A stretch of 29,460 bases of DNA from positions 1 through 29,460 of the forward strand of contig DASRHK010000069.1 of NCBI GenBank assembly GCA_035650495.1, read 5' to 3'. A program made the position numbers and the translations under genes. The notes under the pieces are model-generated. The model saw nothing but the letters and a program-made list of their open reading frames with translations, was not told the DNA's origin and made no database searches. The stretch is from DASRHK01 sp035650495. Its GTDB lineage: Bacteria > Pseudomonadota > Gammaproteobacteria > Nevskiales > Nevskiaceae. Positions within the stretch are counted from its first letter, which is position 1; each line of letters starts with the position of its first letter. Of this stretch, positions 14,666 through 24,184 are shown one piece after another.

Positions 14666-16002
14666 GCGAACAGCTCCTTGAGCTTGGCGAGGCTCTGCGC
14701 GTACGGCGCAGCCTGGCCGATGTCCTGCTGGAGGAAGGCTTCGATCTTCGGCCACAAGGCGAGCGCCTCGTCGACGCGCGGATCGGCGCCCTTCTGGTAC
14801 GCACCGATCGCGATCAGATCGCGATGATGCTGATAGGTGGAGAACAGCTGGCGGAAGCGCCGCGTCAGCGTGCGCTGCTCCGGCGCGGTGATCTCGTAAG
14901 CGAGCCGCGAGATCGACGCTTCCATGTCGATCGCCGGGTAGATGCCCGACTCGGCGATCGCGCGCGACAGCACCAGATGACCGTCGAGGATCGCGCGCGC
15001 GGCGTCGGCGATTGGATCGTTGTGATCGTCGCCTTCGGCCAACACCGTGTAGAACGCGGTGATCGATCCGGGTCCGCTGTCGCTGGTACCCGCTCGCTCG
15101 ACGAGCTGCGGCAATCGCGCGAACACGCTCGGCGGATAGCCGCGCGTGGTCGGCGGCTCGCCGATCGCGAGCCCGATCTCGCGCTGCGCCTGCGCGAAGC
15201 GCGTGAGCGAATCCATCAACAACAAAACCTGCTTGCCGTGATAACGGAAATATTCGGCGATCGCGGTCGCGAGCCACGCGCCGTGCACGCGCGCGAGCGG
15301 TGGACGATCGGCGGGCGTTGCGATCACGACGGCGCGCTTCAAGCCTTCCGGCCCGAGGATGTTCTGGACGAAGTCGCGCACTTCGCGGCCGCGCTCGCCG
15401 ATCAAGCCGACGACGACGACGTCGGCGGAGGTGTAGCGCGTCATCATCCCGAGCAGCGTGGACTTGCCCACGCCACTGCCGGAGAACAGCCCGACGCGCT
15501 GGCCGCGACCGACGGTGAGGAGCGCGTTGATCGCGCGCACGCCGACGTCGAGCGGCTCGTGGATCGATTGCCGCGTCATCGGATTGAGCGCGCGACCGCG
15601 GCGCAATCCATATCGACGACGACGCGGCGGCGACAGGCCGTCGAGCGAGTTGCCCTCGCCGTCGAGCACGCGACCGAGCAGCTCGTCGCTGAACGCGATG
15701 CCGGCGGCACTGGTCAGCGGGGTGACGCGCGCATGCGGGATCAATCCGTGCAGCTCGCCGGTCGGCATCAGATACATGCGATCGCCGGAGAAGCCGACGA
15801 CTTCGGCTTCCAGAGGAACGCCGTCGGAGGTCTCGACGCGACAGCGACCGCCGACCGGCACGGTGCATCCGGCCGCTTCGAGCGTGAGCCCGACGACGCG
15901 GTTCAACGTGCCGGTCGCGACGAGACCGTGCGTCGCGCCTTCGTCCAGGCGCGCGCGAACGCGTTGCAGCCGCGACGAAAGACGCGCGGCTGCCGAGCTC
16001 AT
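14662..16002 (-). CDS. fliI: FliI, flagellar export ATPase
   Basis: FliI is the hexameric cytoplasmic ATPase of the flagellar type III export system, related to the F1 beta subunit. Starting at the ATG at 16002 it has 446 residues, the usual length. Walker A GSGVGKST is at 175-182, and the segments VGLIGERGREVRDFV, LLLMDSLTRFAQAQREIGLA and GEPPTTRGYPPSVFARLPQLVERAG are all conserved. Longer in-frame extension into fliH has no family similarity. The ATG overlaps the fliH stop (ATGA), and fliJ follows with the same overlap. Confidence 0.98.
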   Translation of the reverse strand: MSSAAARLSSRLQRVRARLDEGATHGLVATGTLNRVVGLTLEAAGCTVPVGGRCRVETSDGVPLEAEVVGFSGDRMYLMPTGELHGLIPHARVTPLTSAAGIAFSDELLGRVLDGEGNSLDGLSPPRRRRYGLRRGRALNPMTRQSIHEPLDVGVRAINALLTVGRGQRVGLFSGSGVGKSTLLGMMTRYTSADVVVVGLIGERGREVRDFVQNILGPEGLKRAVVIATPADRPPLARVHGAWLATAIAEYFRYHGKQVLLLMDSLTRFAQAQREIGLAIGEPPTTRGYPPSVFARLPQLVERAGTSDSGPGSITAFYTVLAEGDDHNDPIADAARAILDGHLVLSRAIAESGIYPAIDMEASISRLAYEITAPEQRTLTRRFRQLFSTYQHHRDLIAIGAYQKGADPRVDEALALWPKIEAFLQQDIGQAAPYAQSLAKLKELFA

Positions 16003-16565
16003 GGTTGTCCCTCGAACAGGCTGCGCGCGATCTCGGCGACGCGCGATTCCATCCGTGCGTCGACTTCCGCGGACTCGGTGTTGATCATGCAATCACCGCG
16101 CGCGAGCTTCGCATCGGCCTGCAGCTGCCAGGTGCGATTGCCGTCGATCTCGATCAGCGGCTGGAGCGCGGCGAGATCCTCGGGATGCAGCCGCACGCGC
16201 ACGTCGCGCGATTGCGGCGACAGGAGCTTGATCGATTCGCGCACGAGCGTGGCGATCGCTTCGGGATCGGTCCTGAGCTCGCGCAGCGCGAGCTGCGATC
16301 CGATCTGCAGGCACAGCGTCACCATCTGCTTCTCGATCTCGGCATCGGCGGCCGCGAGCGGCAGCGCGAGCTCGTCGAGGATCGACGCGATGCGCGCGAC
16401 GAGCGCCTGGATTTCCGCGCGGCCCTGCTCGACGCCCTCGCGACGACCTTGCGCGAATCCTTCCTCGCGCGCGGCGGCGGCAGTGTCCTCGAGCGCGCGC
16501 GCGGTCAGTGGCGTGCGCGTCGCGGCGAATTCGGGACCGACCCAGCGGCGCGCGGTCTCAGACAA
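15999..16565 (-). CDS. fliH: FliH, negative regulator and C-ring adaptor of FliI
   Basis: FliH dimers hold FliI in check and anchor it to FliN. The 188 residues show the expected GxxxG-type helix (EEGFAQGRREGVEQGRAE, about 35-52) and a C-terminal domain with VRVRLHPEDLAAL and DARMESRVAEIARSLF. The start is TTG at 16565 with a good AGGGAG site 6 bases upstream, overlapping fliG by 8 bp. No ATG exists near the N-terminus, so the TTG is well supported. The gene is normal apart from the start codon. Confidence 0.94.
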   Translation of the reverse strand: MSETARRWVGPEFAATRTPLTARALEDTAAAAREEGFAQGRREGVEQGRAEIQALVARIASILDELALPLAAADAEIEKQMVTLCLQIGSQLALRELRTDPEAIATLVRESIKLLSPQSRDVRVRLHPEDLAALQPLIEIDGNRTWQLQADAKLARGDCMINTESAEVDARMESRVAEIARSLFEGQP

Positions 16566-17571
16566 ATTCTTCTCCCTTGCCGCCGAGCATCACGGTGCCG
16601 GCTTCGGCGAGACGGCGCGTGGTCGCGAGGATTTCCTTCTGCGCGGCCTCGACGTCGGAGACCTTCACCGGCCCCTTCGCCTCCATGTCTTCCTTGAGCA
16701 TCTCGGCGGCGCGCTCCGACATGTTCTTGAACACCTTGTCCTTGACCTTCTGGTCGGCGCCCTTGAGCGCGAGCCCGAGCTTGTCCTGCTGCACTTCGCG
16801 CAGCAGCGCCTGGACGCTGCGATCGTCGAGCTCGGCGAGATCGTCGAACACGAACATCAGGTCCTGGATCTTCTGCGACAAGTCCTTGTCGGTCTCGCCG
16901 ATGCGGCCGATGATCGACGTCTCCAGCGCGGAGTCCATCAGGTTCAGGATGTTCGCGGCGACCTTGATGCCGCCGACGCTCGACGACTTCGTGTTGCTGC
17001 CGCCGGCGAACTGCTTCTCCATGATCTCGTCGAGCTCCTGCAGCGCGTGCGGCTGGATGCCCTCGAGCGTGGCGATGCGCATCAGGATGTCAGGGCGCGT
17101 GCGCTCGGGGAACAGCGCGAGCACTTCGGCGGCCTGATCGGAATCCAGGTACGACAGCACGATCGCGATGATCTGCGGATGCTCGTTGCGGATCAGCTCG
17201 GCGACGGCCTTGGTGTCCATCCACTTCAGCGCTTCGAGGCCCTTGCTGCTGCGGCCGAGCAGGATGCGGTCGATCACGCTCGAGGCCTTGTCCTCGCCGA
17301 GCGCGTTGACCAGCACCTTGCGCACGTAATCGTCGGCGCCGACGCCGATCGCGGTCTCCTCCTCGATGGTGGTGATGAACTTGTCCATCACGTTCGACGC
17401 CATGTCGCGCGTGACGTTGCTCATCGTCGCCATCGCCTGGCCGAGCTTCTGCACGTCCTTGGCGCCCATGTGCTTGAGCACCTGCGCCGCTTCGTTCTCG
17501 CCGAGCGACATCAGGAGGATTGCGGCACGCTGCGTGCCGCTCATGTTTGCCGCGTTGCCTTCAACCGCCAT
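16558..17571 (-). CDS. fliG: FliG, rotor switch protein
   Basis: FliG connects the MS-ring to the C-ring and takes torque from the stator. The 337 residues contain the N-terminal FliF-binding domain (MSGTQRAAILLMSLGE), the EHPQ motif at 130-133, and the C-terminal torque domain with the charged helix around LAELDDRSVQALLREVQQDKLGLALKG. The ATG at 17571 overlaps the fliF end by 11 bp. Length and motifs are normal. Confidence 0.98.
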   Translation of the reverse strand: MAVEGNAANMSGTQRAAILLMSLGENEAAQVLKHMGAKDVQKLGQAMATMSNVTRDMASNVMDKFITTIEEETAIGVGADDYVRKVLVNALGEDKASSVIDRILLGRSSKGLEALKWMDTKAVAELIRNEHPQIIAIVLSYLDSDQAAEVLALFPERTRPDILMRIATLEGIQPHALQELDEIMEKQFAGGSNTKSSSVGGIKVAANILNLMDSALETSIIGRIGETDKDLSQKIQDLMFVFDDLAELDDRSVQALLREVQQDKLGLALKGADQKVKDKVFKNMSERAAEMLKEDMEAKGPVKVSDVEAAQKEILATTRRLAEAGTVMLGGKGEEFV

Positions 17572-19159
17572 CGGAGCCCACCCAGGTCTTCACCACTTGC
17601 GCGACGCGCTTGGGATCCTGCGCGACTGCGGTGCGCGCGAGCGCGAGCTTCTCTTCGTAACCATTGCCGCCGCGCTGCGTGAGGGCGCCTGCGGCCCCGG
17701 GACCGCCGAGCGCGACGACGTCGCCGCCCTCGCCCGCCGGGATCGCCGCGACGCGCGCCGTCAGCGGCGTGTTGAGCAGCTGGCGCAACGTCGGTCGCAC
17801 CACCATGAGGATCAGCGTGAGCAGGACGCCGACACCCGCGACGCTGCGCGCGACGGACAGCACCGCCGGCTGCTGCCAGATCGGCGTCGGCGCGACTGCA
17901 ACTTCCGCTTCGCGCTGGAACGCCGCGTTCATCACGTTGACCGAATCGCCGCGCGCTTGATCGAAGCCGACCGCCTGACGCACCAGCGCCTCGACCTGCT
18001 TGCGCTCGTCTTCCGACAGCGGCTGCAGGACCGTCTCGCCCTTGTCGTTCGCGTGCGGAAGGTTGTCGACCAGCACCGCGACGGTGAGCCGCTTGATGCG
18101 GCCGCTCGCCTGTCGCGTGTGGCTGATCGTCTTGTCGAGCTCGTAGTTGCGCGTTTCCTGCTTCGACTGCGTGCCGAGGCTCTGCGACGCCTGCAATTCC
18201 ACCGGCGCCTGCGTGCCGCCGGACTTCGGCGGCTGATTGCTCGCCGCGCCCGGAACGCCTTGCGGCGCGCCGCCGCCGGACGCCGATTGCTCGGAGGTCT
18301 GCTCGCTGCGGACTTTCTTCGGATCGGGCGTGTAGACCTCGCGCGCTTCCTCGACCTGCGTGAAGTCGACGTCGGCGTTGACCTTGGCGTGCACGCGGCC
18401 GGCGCCGGTCATCGGCGTCAGCAATTCCTCGACGCGCGCGACGAGGTTCTCCTCGATGTGCCGCGTGTACTCGAGCTGCTGCGCGCTCTGCTCGAGCTCG
18501 CTGCCGGTCTCCAGCTGCGTGAGCAGGCGGCCATGCTGATCGACGACCGTGACATGCGTGGTTTCGAGATCGGGAACGCTCGACGCGACGAGATTCACGA
18601 TCGATGCAACCTGTTCCGTTTCGAGATTGCGACCGGGATACAGCTCGACGAACACCGACGCGCTCGGCGGGCGACGGTCGCGCGTGAACGCGGCGGGCTT
18701 GGGGATCGCGAGATGCACGCGTGCGCCCTGCACCGGACGCAGCGAGGAGATCGTGCGCGCGAGCTCGGTCTCGAGCGCCATCTGGAAGCGCGCGTTCTCC
18801 ATCGACGGCGTGGTGCCCATGCCCTGCGAGTCGCGCAGCAGCTCGGCGCCCATGCCGCCGGAGCGCGGCAGGCCTTTCGCCGCGAGCTTCATGCGTGCGT
18901 CGTCGAGCTGCGCGCGCGGCACCGACACGCCGCGGCCACCCGCTTCGAGGCGATACTGGATGTCGACCGCGCGCAGCGAGTCGGCGACTTCGAGCGAATC
19001 CTTTTCGGAGAGATCGGCGAACAGCAGCGTGTAGTCCGGTCCGTGCGACCACATATAGATGCCGATGCCCGCGGCGACCGCGCCCGCGAGCCCGACCAGC
19101 AGCACGAGCGCGCGAAGACCCGGGATCGAGTCGAGGAGCGTTGCGACGTTCTTGGTCAT
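17561..19159 (-). CDS. fliF: FliF, MS-ring protein
   Basis: FliF forms the MS-ring in the inner membrane, the base on which the flagellum is built. The 532 residues have membrane segments at about 16-37 and about 433-454, with a periplasmic region between them containing the ring-building motif domains (PDYTLLFADLS, GVSVPRAQLDDARMKLAAKGLP). A short cytoplasmic tail ends in DPKRVAQVVKTWV, the FliG-binding helix. A disordered Gly/Ser/Gln-rich loop is present at about 290-330. The gene starts 13 bp after fliE. Confidence 0.98.
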   Translation of the reverse strand: MTKNVATLLDSIPGLRALVLLVGLAGAVAAGIGIYMWSHGPDYTLLFADLSEKDSLEVADSLRAVDIQYRLEAGGRGVSVPRAQLDDARMKLAAKGLPRSGGMGAELLRDSQGMGTTPSMENARFQMALETELARTISSLRPVQGARVHLAIPKPAAFTRDRRPPSASVFVELYPGRNLETEQVASIVNLVASSVPDLETTHVTVVDQHGRLLTQLETGSELEQSAQQLEYTRHIEENLVARVEELLTPMTGAGRVHAKVNADVDFTQVEEAREVYTPDPKKVRSEQTSEQSASGGGAPQGVPGAASNQPPKSGGTQAPVELQASQSLGTQSKQETRNYELDKTISHTRQASGRIKRLTVAVLVDNLPHANDKGETVLQPLSEDERKQVEALVRQAVGFDQARGDSVNVMNAAFQREAEVAVAPTPIWQQPAVLSVARSVAGVGVLLTLILMVVRPTLRQLLNTPLTARVAAIPAGEGGDVVALGGPGAAGALTQRGGNGYEEKLALARTAVAQDPKRVAQVVKTWVGSDGG

Positions 19160-19172
19160 TTAAGTGCGCGCC

Positions 19173-19505
19173 TCAGATCGGCATGTTCATGATGTCCTGA
19201 TACGCGCGCACCATCCGGTTGCGCGCCTCGGTCATCGCCTTGAAGGAAACCTGCGCGGTCTGCGTCGCGAGCACCGCGGTCGACAGATCGCCCTTGCCCA
19301 GCTCGAAATCGGTCGCCGCCTGCTCGGCGCTCTTTTGCGTGCGATCGACCGCCTCGACCGCGCTCTTGAGCACGTTGCCGAAGGTCAGGCCTTCGGCCTT
19401 GGCGTCGGGCTTGAGCGGCGGCGTGATCGAGCCGATGCCCGTCGTCGCCTGCGACGACAGCGCGCGCAGCTGCGAGAGCACAGAGTTGATGTCGAAGTCA
19501 GCCAT
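19173..19505 (-). CDS. fliE: FliE, MS-ring to rod junction protein
   Basis: FliE is the first exported protein of rod assembly, lying between the MS-ring and the rod. The 110 residues end with the conserved FELGKGDLSTAVLATQTAQVSFKAMTEARNRMVRAYQDIMNMPI-type C-terminal helices, which identify it clearly. The ATG is 15 bp after the fleQ stop. A sigma-54 promoter inside the end of fleQ would start transcription about 19 bases before the ATG, making fliE the first gene of the fliEFGHIJK operon. Confidence 0.97.
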   Translation of the reverse strand: MADFDINSVLSQLRALSSQATTGIGSITPPLKPDAKAEGLTFGNVLKSAVEAVDRTQKSAEQAATDFELGKGDLSTAVLATQTAQVSFKAMTEARNRMVRAYQDIMNMPI

Positions 19506-19520
19506 GGGATCGATTCCGCC

Positions 19521-20972
<1,452 letters not shown>

Positions 20973-20990
20973 TTGTTTATTCACTCCGTT

Positions 20991-22400
20991 CTAGCTCGCC
21001 TTGCGCATCGGGCGGCTCGCAGCGACGCGCCGTTCCTTCGCGGGGGCGATCTTCATCGCCTCGCGGTACTTCGCCACCGTGCGGCGCGCGACACCGATGC
21101 CTTGCCGCGACAGCAGCGCGGCGATGGTGCCGTCGCACAGCGGCGACGCGGGATTCTCGGATTCGATCAGCCGGCGCACGATCGCGCGCACCGCGGCGCC
21201 CGAGGCTTCGACGCCGTCGCGCACCGTCACCTGGCTGCAGAAGAAATGCCGCAACGGCAGCAGACCGCGTGGCGTCGACACATATTTGTTCGCGGTGATG
21301 CGCGACACGGTCGACTCGTGCATGCCGATCGCGTCGGCGACTTCGCGCAGCGTCAGCGGCACCAGGCCTTCGTCGCCGCGGATCGCGAATCCCGCTTGCC
21401 GCGTGAAGATCACGCGCGCGGCGCGCAGCAGCGTCTGGTTGCGCATCTCGAGCCCGCGCACCAGCCAGCGCGCTTCGTTCAGCTGCGTGCGCAGCGTGTC
21501 CGCGCCGGGACCGCAATCGCCGAGCAGCCTCTCGTAGACGCGATTGACGCGGATGCCGGGGATCGAGCGCGTATTGAGGTCGACGCTGCACTGACGGCCG
21601 CGCACGCGCAGCACGAGATCGGGAATGATCGCCTCGGCGACGTCGTTCGGCGCGCGGCCGGGATAGGGGTTCAGGCTGCGGATCAGGCGCAGCGCTTCTT
21701 CGATCGACTCGGTCTCGACTTCGTAGCGCCGGGCGAGCGCGTCGACCTGGTCGACCGTCGCCATGTCGAGCGCCTGACCGACGATCGCCATGGCGAGCAC
21801 GCGCGCCGGCGTGCGCACCGGCAGCGCGGTGAGCTGGATCAGCAGGCATTCGCGCAGATCGCGCGCGCCGTAGCCGGCGGGCTCGAGCTGCTGCACGCGC
21901 GAGAGCGCGAACTCGAGCTCGTTGCTGGTCGCCGGCGGTGCGATCGAGGCGCCGATGTCGGCGAGCGGGCGCTCGAGATAACCGTTGTCGTCGATCGCTT
22001 CGACGATCGCGAGCACGATCTCGGCCTCGCGCGCGTCGCGCACCGTCAGCGCGAGCTGCGCCAGCGCGCGCGCCTGCAGCGAGACGCCATTGGGCGCGGC
22101 CATCGTGTCGCGCGTGTCGCTCGCCGACGACGCCGGAGCATCGTCGTCGTCCGTGGCGAGCTCGATCTCATCATCGTGCTCGACATCGTCGTTGTTGTCC
22201 TGCGCTTCTTCGGTGGATTCTTTCGCTTCGTCGATCGCCGGCTCTTCTTCGGCGCTCTCGAGCATCACGTTGGCTTCGAGCATCTGCCGGATTTCCTGCT
22301 CGAGCTCGAGGGCCGAAAGTTGCAGGAGCCGGATCGACTGGACCAACTGCGGCGTCATCGCGATGTGCTGACCGAGCCGCTGCTGCTGCGAAACTCTCAT
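20991..22400 (-). CDS. rpoN: RNA polymerase sigma-54 factor RpoN
   Basis: This sigma factor recognises the -24/-12 promoters seen before fliE and fliL. From the ATG at 22400 it has 469 residues starting MRVSQQQRLGQHIAMTPQL, the expected Gln-rich Region I. An acidic Region II (about 50-100, many Asp/Glu) follows, then the core-binding region and the C-terminal RpoN box ARRTVAKYRE (438-447). An in-frame upstream ATG would add 17 residues before the conserved start and is not preferred. Its place next to fleQ suggests a flagellum-dedicated copy, as with rpoN2 in Xanthomonas; whether the genome has a second copy cannot be seen here. The last residues (RVAASRPMRKAS) are unusual for the family. Confidence 0.96.
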   Translation of the reverse strand: MRVSQQQRLGQHIAMTPQLVQSIRLLQLSALELEQEIRQMLEANVMLESAEEEPAIDEAKESTEEAQDNNDDVEHDDEIELATDDDDAPASSASDTRDTMAAPNGVSLQARALAQLALTVRDAREAEIVLAIVEAIDDNGYLERPLADIGASIAPPATSNELEFALSRVQQLEPAGYGARDLRECLLIQLTALPVRTPARVLAMAIVGQALDMATVDQVDALARRYEVETESIEEALRLIRSLNPYPGRAPNDVAEAIIPDLVLRVRGRQCSVDLNTRSIPGIRVNRVYERLLGDCGPGADTLRTQLNEARWLVRGLEMRNQTLLRAARVIFTRQAGFAIRGDEGLVPLTLREVADAIGMHESTVSRITANKYVSTPRGLLPLRHFFCSQVTVRDGVEASGAAVRAIVRRLIESENPASPLCDGTIAALLSRQGIGVARRTVAKYREAMKIAPAKERRVAASRPMRKAS

Positions 22401-22417
22401 CACCAAACCCCCGTGCG

Positions 22418-22435
22418 GAATGCGCGAGTGCATTC
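22418..22435. promoter_or_regulatory. Dyad GAATGC-N6-GCATTC before rpoN
   Basis: A 6+6 bp inverted repeat with a 6-bp centre (GCGAGT) ends 18 bp upstream of the rpoN ATG. It could be an operator or a leader hairpin near the ribosome site. No clear -10/-35 pair was found in the 204-bp spacer. Confidence 0.3.
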
Positions 22436-22480
22436 TTTGACGCTCGTTCAATAGCGACCATCAGGGGGACACGGACGCGC

Positions 22481-22497
22481 GTCAGGGAATCCCCGAC
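22481..22497. promoter_or_regulatory. 17-bp imperfect dyad upstream of rpoN
   Basis: GTCAGGGAATCCCCGAC is symmetric (GTCnGGGAnTCCCnGAC) apart from one pair and the centre. It lies about 81-97 bp before the rpoN start in the spacer downstream of the LuxR-type gene. The GTC...GAC ends recall the fliL dyad, but the length differs. It is a candidate operator for control of rpoN-fleQ. Confidence 0.35.
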
Positions 22498-22553
22498 ATC
22501 CGTACACTTTCTCTATTCAGCTTTGCGGAAGCCTGCCGCGAGGCGGCGTTGCT

Positions 22554-22586
22554 CCCGGTGCGCGAGCTCTGCTCGGACACACCGGG
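22554..22586 (-). terminator. Hairpin after the LuxR-type regulator gene
   Basis: CCCGGTG (22554-22560) pairs with CACCGGG (22580-22586), and inside it CGAG pairs with CTCG around a 5-base loop. It begins 18 bp after the regulator stop codon. No T-run follows in the transcript, so intrinsic termination is uncertain. It could separate the regulator from rpoN. Confidence 0.4.
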
Positions 22587-22604
22587 GCCGCACTCCAACG
22601 AGGG

Positions 22605-23237
22605 CTACGCCGTCTCCGCCGTCCCGACCGACAGCGCGTAGCGCATCAGACCGGCGCTGCCCTTCACGTCGAGCGTCTCCATCAGGCGCGCGCGATGCGT
22701 CTCGACGGTCTTGATGCTGATGCCGAGCTTCTCCGCGATCTCGCGCGTCGAATGGCCACGGCCGATCATGTGCAGCACTTCGCGCTGGCGCGGGCTGAAC
22801 ACCCGCGGCGCGGTGCCGCGCGTCAAGCTGCGACGCTCCATCAATCGCTCCGACACCTGCGGGGTGATGTAAACCTGCTGGCGCGACAGCGCGGTGAGCG
22901 CCAGCTCGAGCTCGCCGGGATTGGAATCCCAGGTGATGTAGCCCATCGCGCCTGCCGCGAGCGCGGCGCGCACCGACGCCGAGTCGCCGCTCACCGCCAG
23001 CGCGAGGATCGCCGCGCGCGGGCACTGCTCGTGCAGCTCGGCGATGGCGCGGCCGGTCGGCGCGTCGGGCATCTTCGGATTGAGGATCACGGCGTCGACG
23101 CGATTCGCGCGCGCAACGGCGATGGCCTTGTTGAGCGTCGACACCTCGGCGATCACCTCGACCGAGGCGATGGTGTCGAGCAGCTGACGAACGCCGGCGC
23201 GCGCAAGGTGTCGAGCGTCCGCGAGCAGAATCCTCAT
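22605..23237 (-). CDS. LuxR/NarL-type regulator with degenerate receiver domain
   Basis: From the ATG at 23237 (site GGAGTGGGGG upstream) the protein has 210 residues: a response-regulator receiver (1-118) and a LuxR-type helix-turn-helix (about 145-205, FSPRQREVLHMIGRGHSTREIAEKLG and SIKTVETHRARLM). The receiver has lost key residues. The acidic pair is AD (6-7), the phospho-acceptor Asp is Asn53 (VILNPKMPD) and the conserved Lys of GYLLK is Trp103 (GYITWD). It therefore cannot be regulated by normal phosphorylation. No kinase gene is adjacent. It sits between the pilZ-like gene and rpoN, so it may set expression of rpoN-fleQ; this is inferred from position only. Confidence 0.88.
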   Translation of the reverse strand: MRILLADARHLARAGVRQLLDTIASVEVIAEVSTLNKAIAVARANRVDAVILNPKMPDAPTGRAIAELHEQCPRAAILALAVSGDSASVRAALAAGAMGYITWDSNPGELELALTALSRQQVYITPQVSERLMERRSLTRGTAPRVFSPRQREVLHMIGRGHSTREIAEKLGISIKTVETHRARLMETLDVKGSAGLMRYALSVGTAETA

Positions 23238-23337
23238 CGATGGAACCCCCACTCCACGACCAGCGGCATCCCAGCCGCCAGGAATGGCGCCCATTCAATC
23301 CGGGTTCGCGGGTTCCTGCAAAGCAGTTAGGAGACTT
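23238..23337 (-). other. Upstream region of LuxR-type regulator
   Basis: This 100-bp spacer contains a tandem direct repeat CGGGTTCG/CGGGTTCC (23301-23316), giving GAACCCG twice on the gene's strand. No convincing sigma-70, sigma-54 or sigma-28 promoter was recognised. The direct repeat may be a regulator site. Confidence 0.3.
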
Positions 23338-23883
23338 TTATCCATTGCGGGTTTCCGAAATGGCCCGCCGGTGACGGCGGAAGATGTGCCGCTCCAGCGC
23401 GGTCTCGACCGGCTCCGGCACCGAGTCGAAGGCCACCTCGACCTCGACTTGTCCGCTGCGCGGCTCGACCGCGCAGACGTGCGCCGGCAGCAGCAGCGGC
23501 TGCATCAGGCGCGGATGGAGGTGCAGCTCCAGCACGCCATGCTCGCCGATCGGCGGCGCCTTGCCCGGCTCGGTGCGCCACGCCACGCCCATGCGCGACA
23601 GGCGGACGTGCGCCGGCTGCGGCGCCGGATGATGGATCTCGAGCAGGCGGCCCATCATCTCGAGCACGCTGTCGAGCTTCTCGTGCAGGCGCAGGAGCTG
23701 GGGATCCTTGACGTCGGCCTGCTCGCCGGGCTCGGCGCGCAGCGCGCGCAGCGTCAGCTCCTGCAGGCGATGCAGCTCGCCGCTGGAGAGCGCGCCCTGG
23801 CGCCCGCGCCACGCGATCGGAACGACGTCCTCGCAGCTGACGCAGTCCTCGAACACGCTGTGGGGCTCAGCCGATCCGCCCAT
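23338..23883 (-). CDS. Divergent PilZ-like protein of the flagellar cluster
   Basis: The 181-residue protein is placed after the fliS/fliT genes, where related gammaproteobacteria encode a PilZ-domain protein. An N-terminal part (1-90) has a helical middle (LHRLQELTLRALRAE, LHEKLDSVLEMMGRLLE). A C-terminal beta-rich part (about 90-160) contains RLSRMG (94-99), which fits the xxSxxG half of the PilZ motif but with Arg in place of the usual Asp/Asn. No RxxxR motif precedes it. The C-terminal ERHIFRRHRR resembles the tail of YcgR-type proteins. It overlaps the FliT-like gene by 17 bp. C-di-GMP binding is doubtful from these residues; a flagellar brake or export-related role is inference. Confidence 0.75.
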   Translation of the reverse strand: MGGSAEPHSVFEDCVSCEDVVPIAWRGRQGALSSGELHRLQELTLRALRAEPGEQADVKDPQLLRLHEKLDSVLEMMGRLLEIHHPAPQPAHVRLSRMGVAWRTEPGKAPPIGEHGVLELHLHPRLMQPLLLPAHVCAVEPRSGQVEVEVAFDSVPEPVETALERHIFRRHRRAISETRNG

Positions 23884-24184
23884 ACGCGGCGACTGCCTCG
23901 CGCCCGTGCTGCATCGATTGGAGCGCGGCGAACACGTTCCGGCGCCGCTGCTCCAGGCCGGCGATCAGCGATTCGTCGTTGCGGACGACTTCGCGCAGCA
24001 CCGGCGCCATCTCGTGCCGTTGATCCACGCCGAGCGGGCCGGCGAACAGCCGCGACAGTTTCGCCGCGCGCTCGCGCGCGACGGCGACCGCTTCGTCCCA
24101 CAGCTGCGCGGCGATCAGCCGCACGATCTCCGCGCTGTCGCGCGTGATGTCGTCGAGCACGCTGCGGCGCTCGATCGCGGTCAT
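23867..24184 (-). CDS. fliT: FliT-like flagellar chaperone
   Basis: This 105-residue, mostly helical protein (ERRSVLDDITRDSAEIVRLIAAQLWDEAVAVARERAAKLSRLF) is encoded directly after fliS. Size, helical content and position match FliT, the chaperone of the cap protein FliD. Sequence conservation in this family is low, so the assignment rests partly on context. The ATG at 24184 overlaps the fliS TGA (ATGA). An in-frame ATG 33 bases upstream inside fliS is less likely. Confidence 0.75.
   Translation of the reverse strand: MTAIERRSVLDDITRDSAEIVRLIAAQLWDEAVAVARERAAKLSRLFAGPLGVDQRHEMAPVLREVVRNDESLIAGLEQRRRNVFAALQSMQHGREAVAAYGRIG

Noticed and set aside
14234..15868. Minus-strand frame of 544 codons ending as FliJ
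   Set aside because: Only the last 143 codons are FliJ; the upstream part is an off-frame reading of fliI. The ATGA overlap with the fliI stop gives the true start at 14665.
14596..17682. Very long plus-strand open frame (over 1000 codons) opposite fliI, fliH and fliG
   Set aside because: It is the antisense of clearly identified flagellar genes, is rich in Arg/Ala/Glu/His as expected from GC-rich antisense frames, and shows no recognisable domain.
22401..22604. Possible sigma-70 or sigma-54 promoter for rpoN
   Set aside because: No hexamer pair with proper spacing and no -24/-12 site was found; only dyads were listed.
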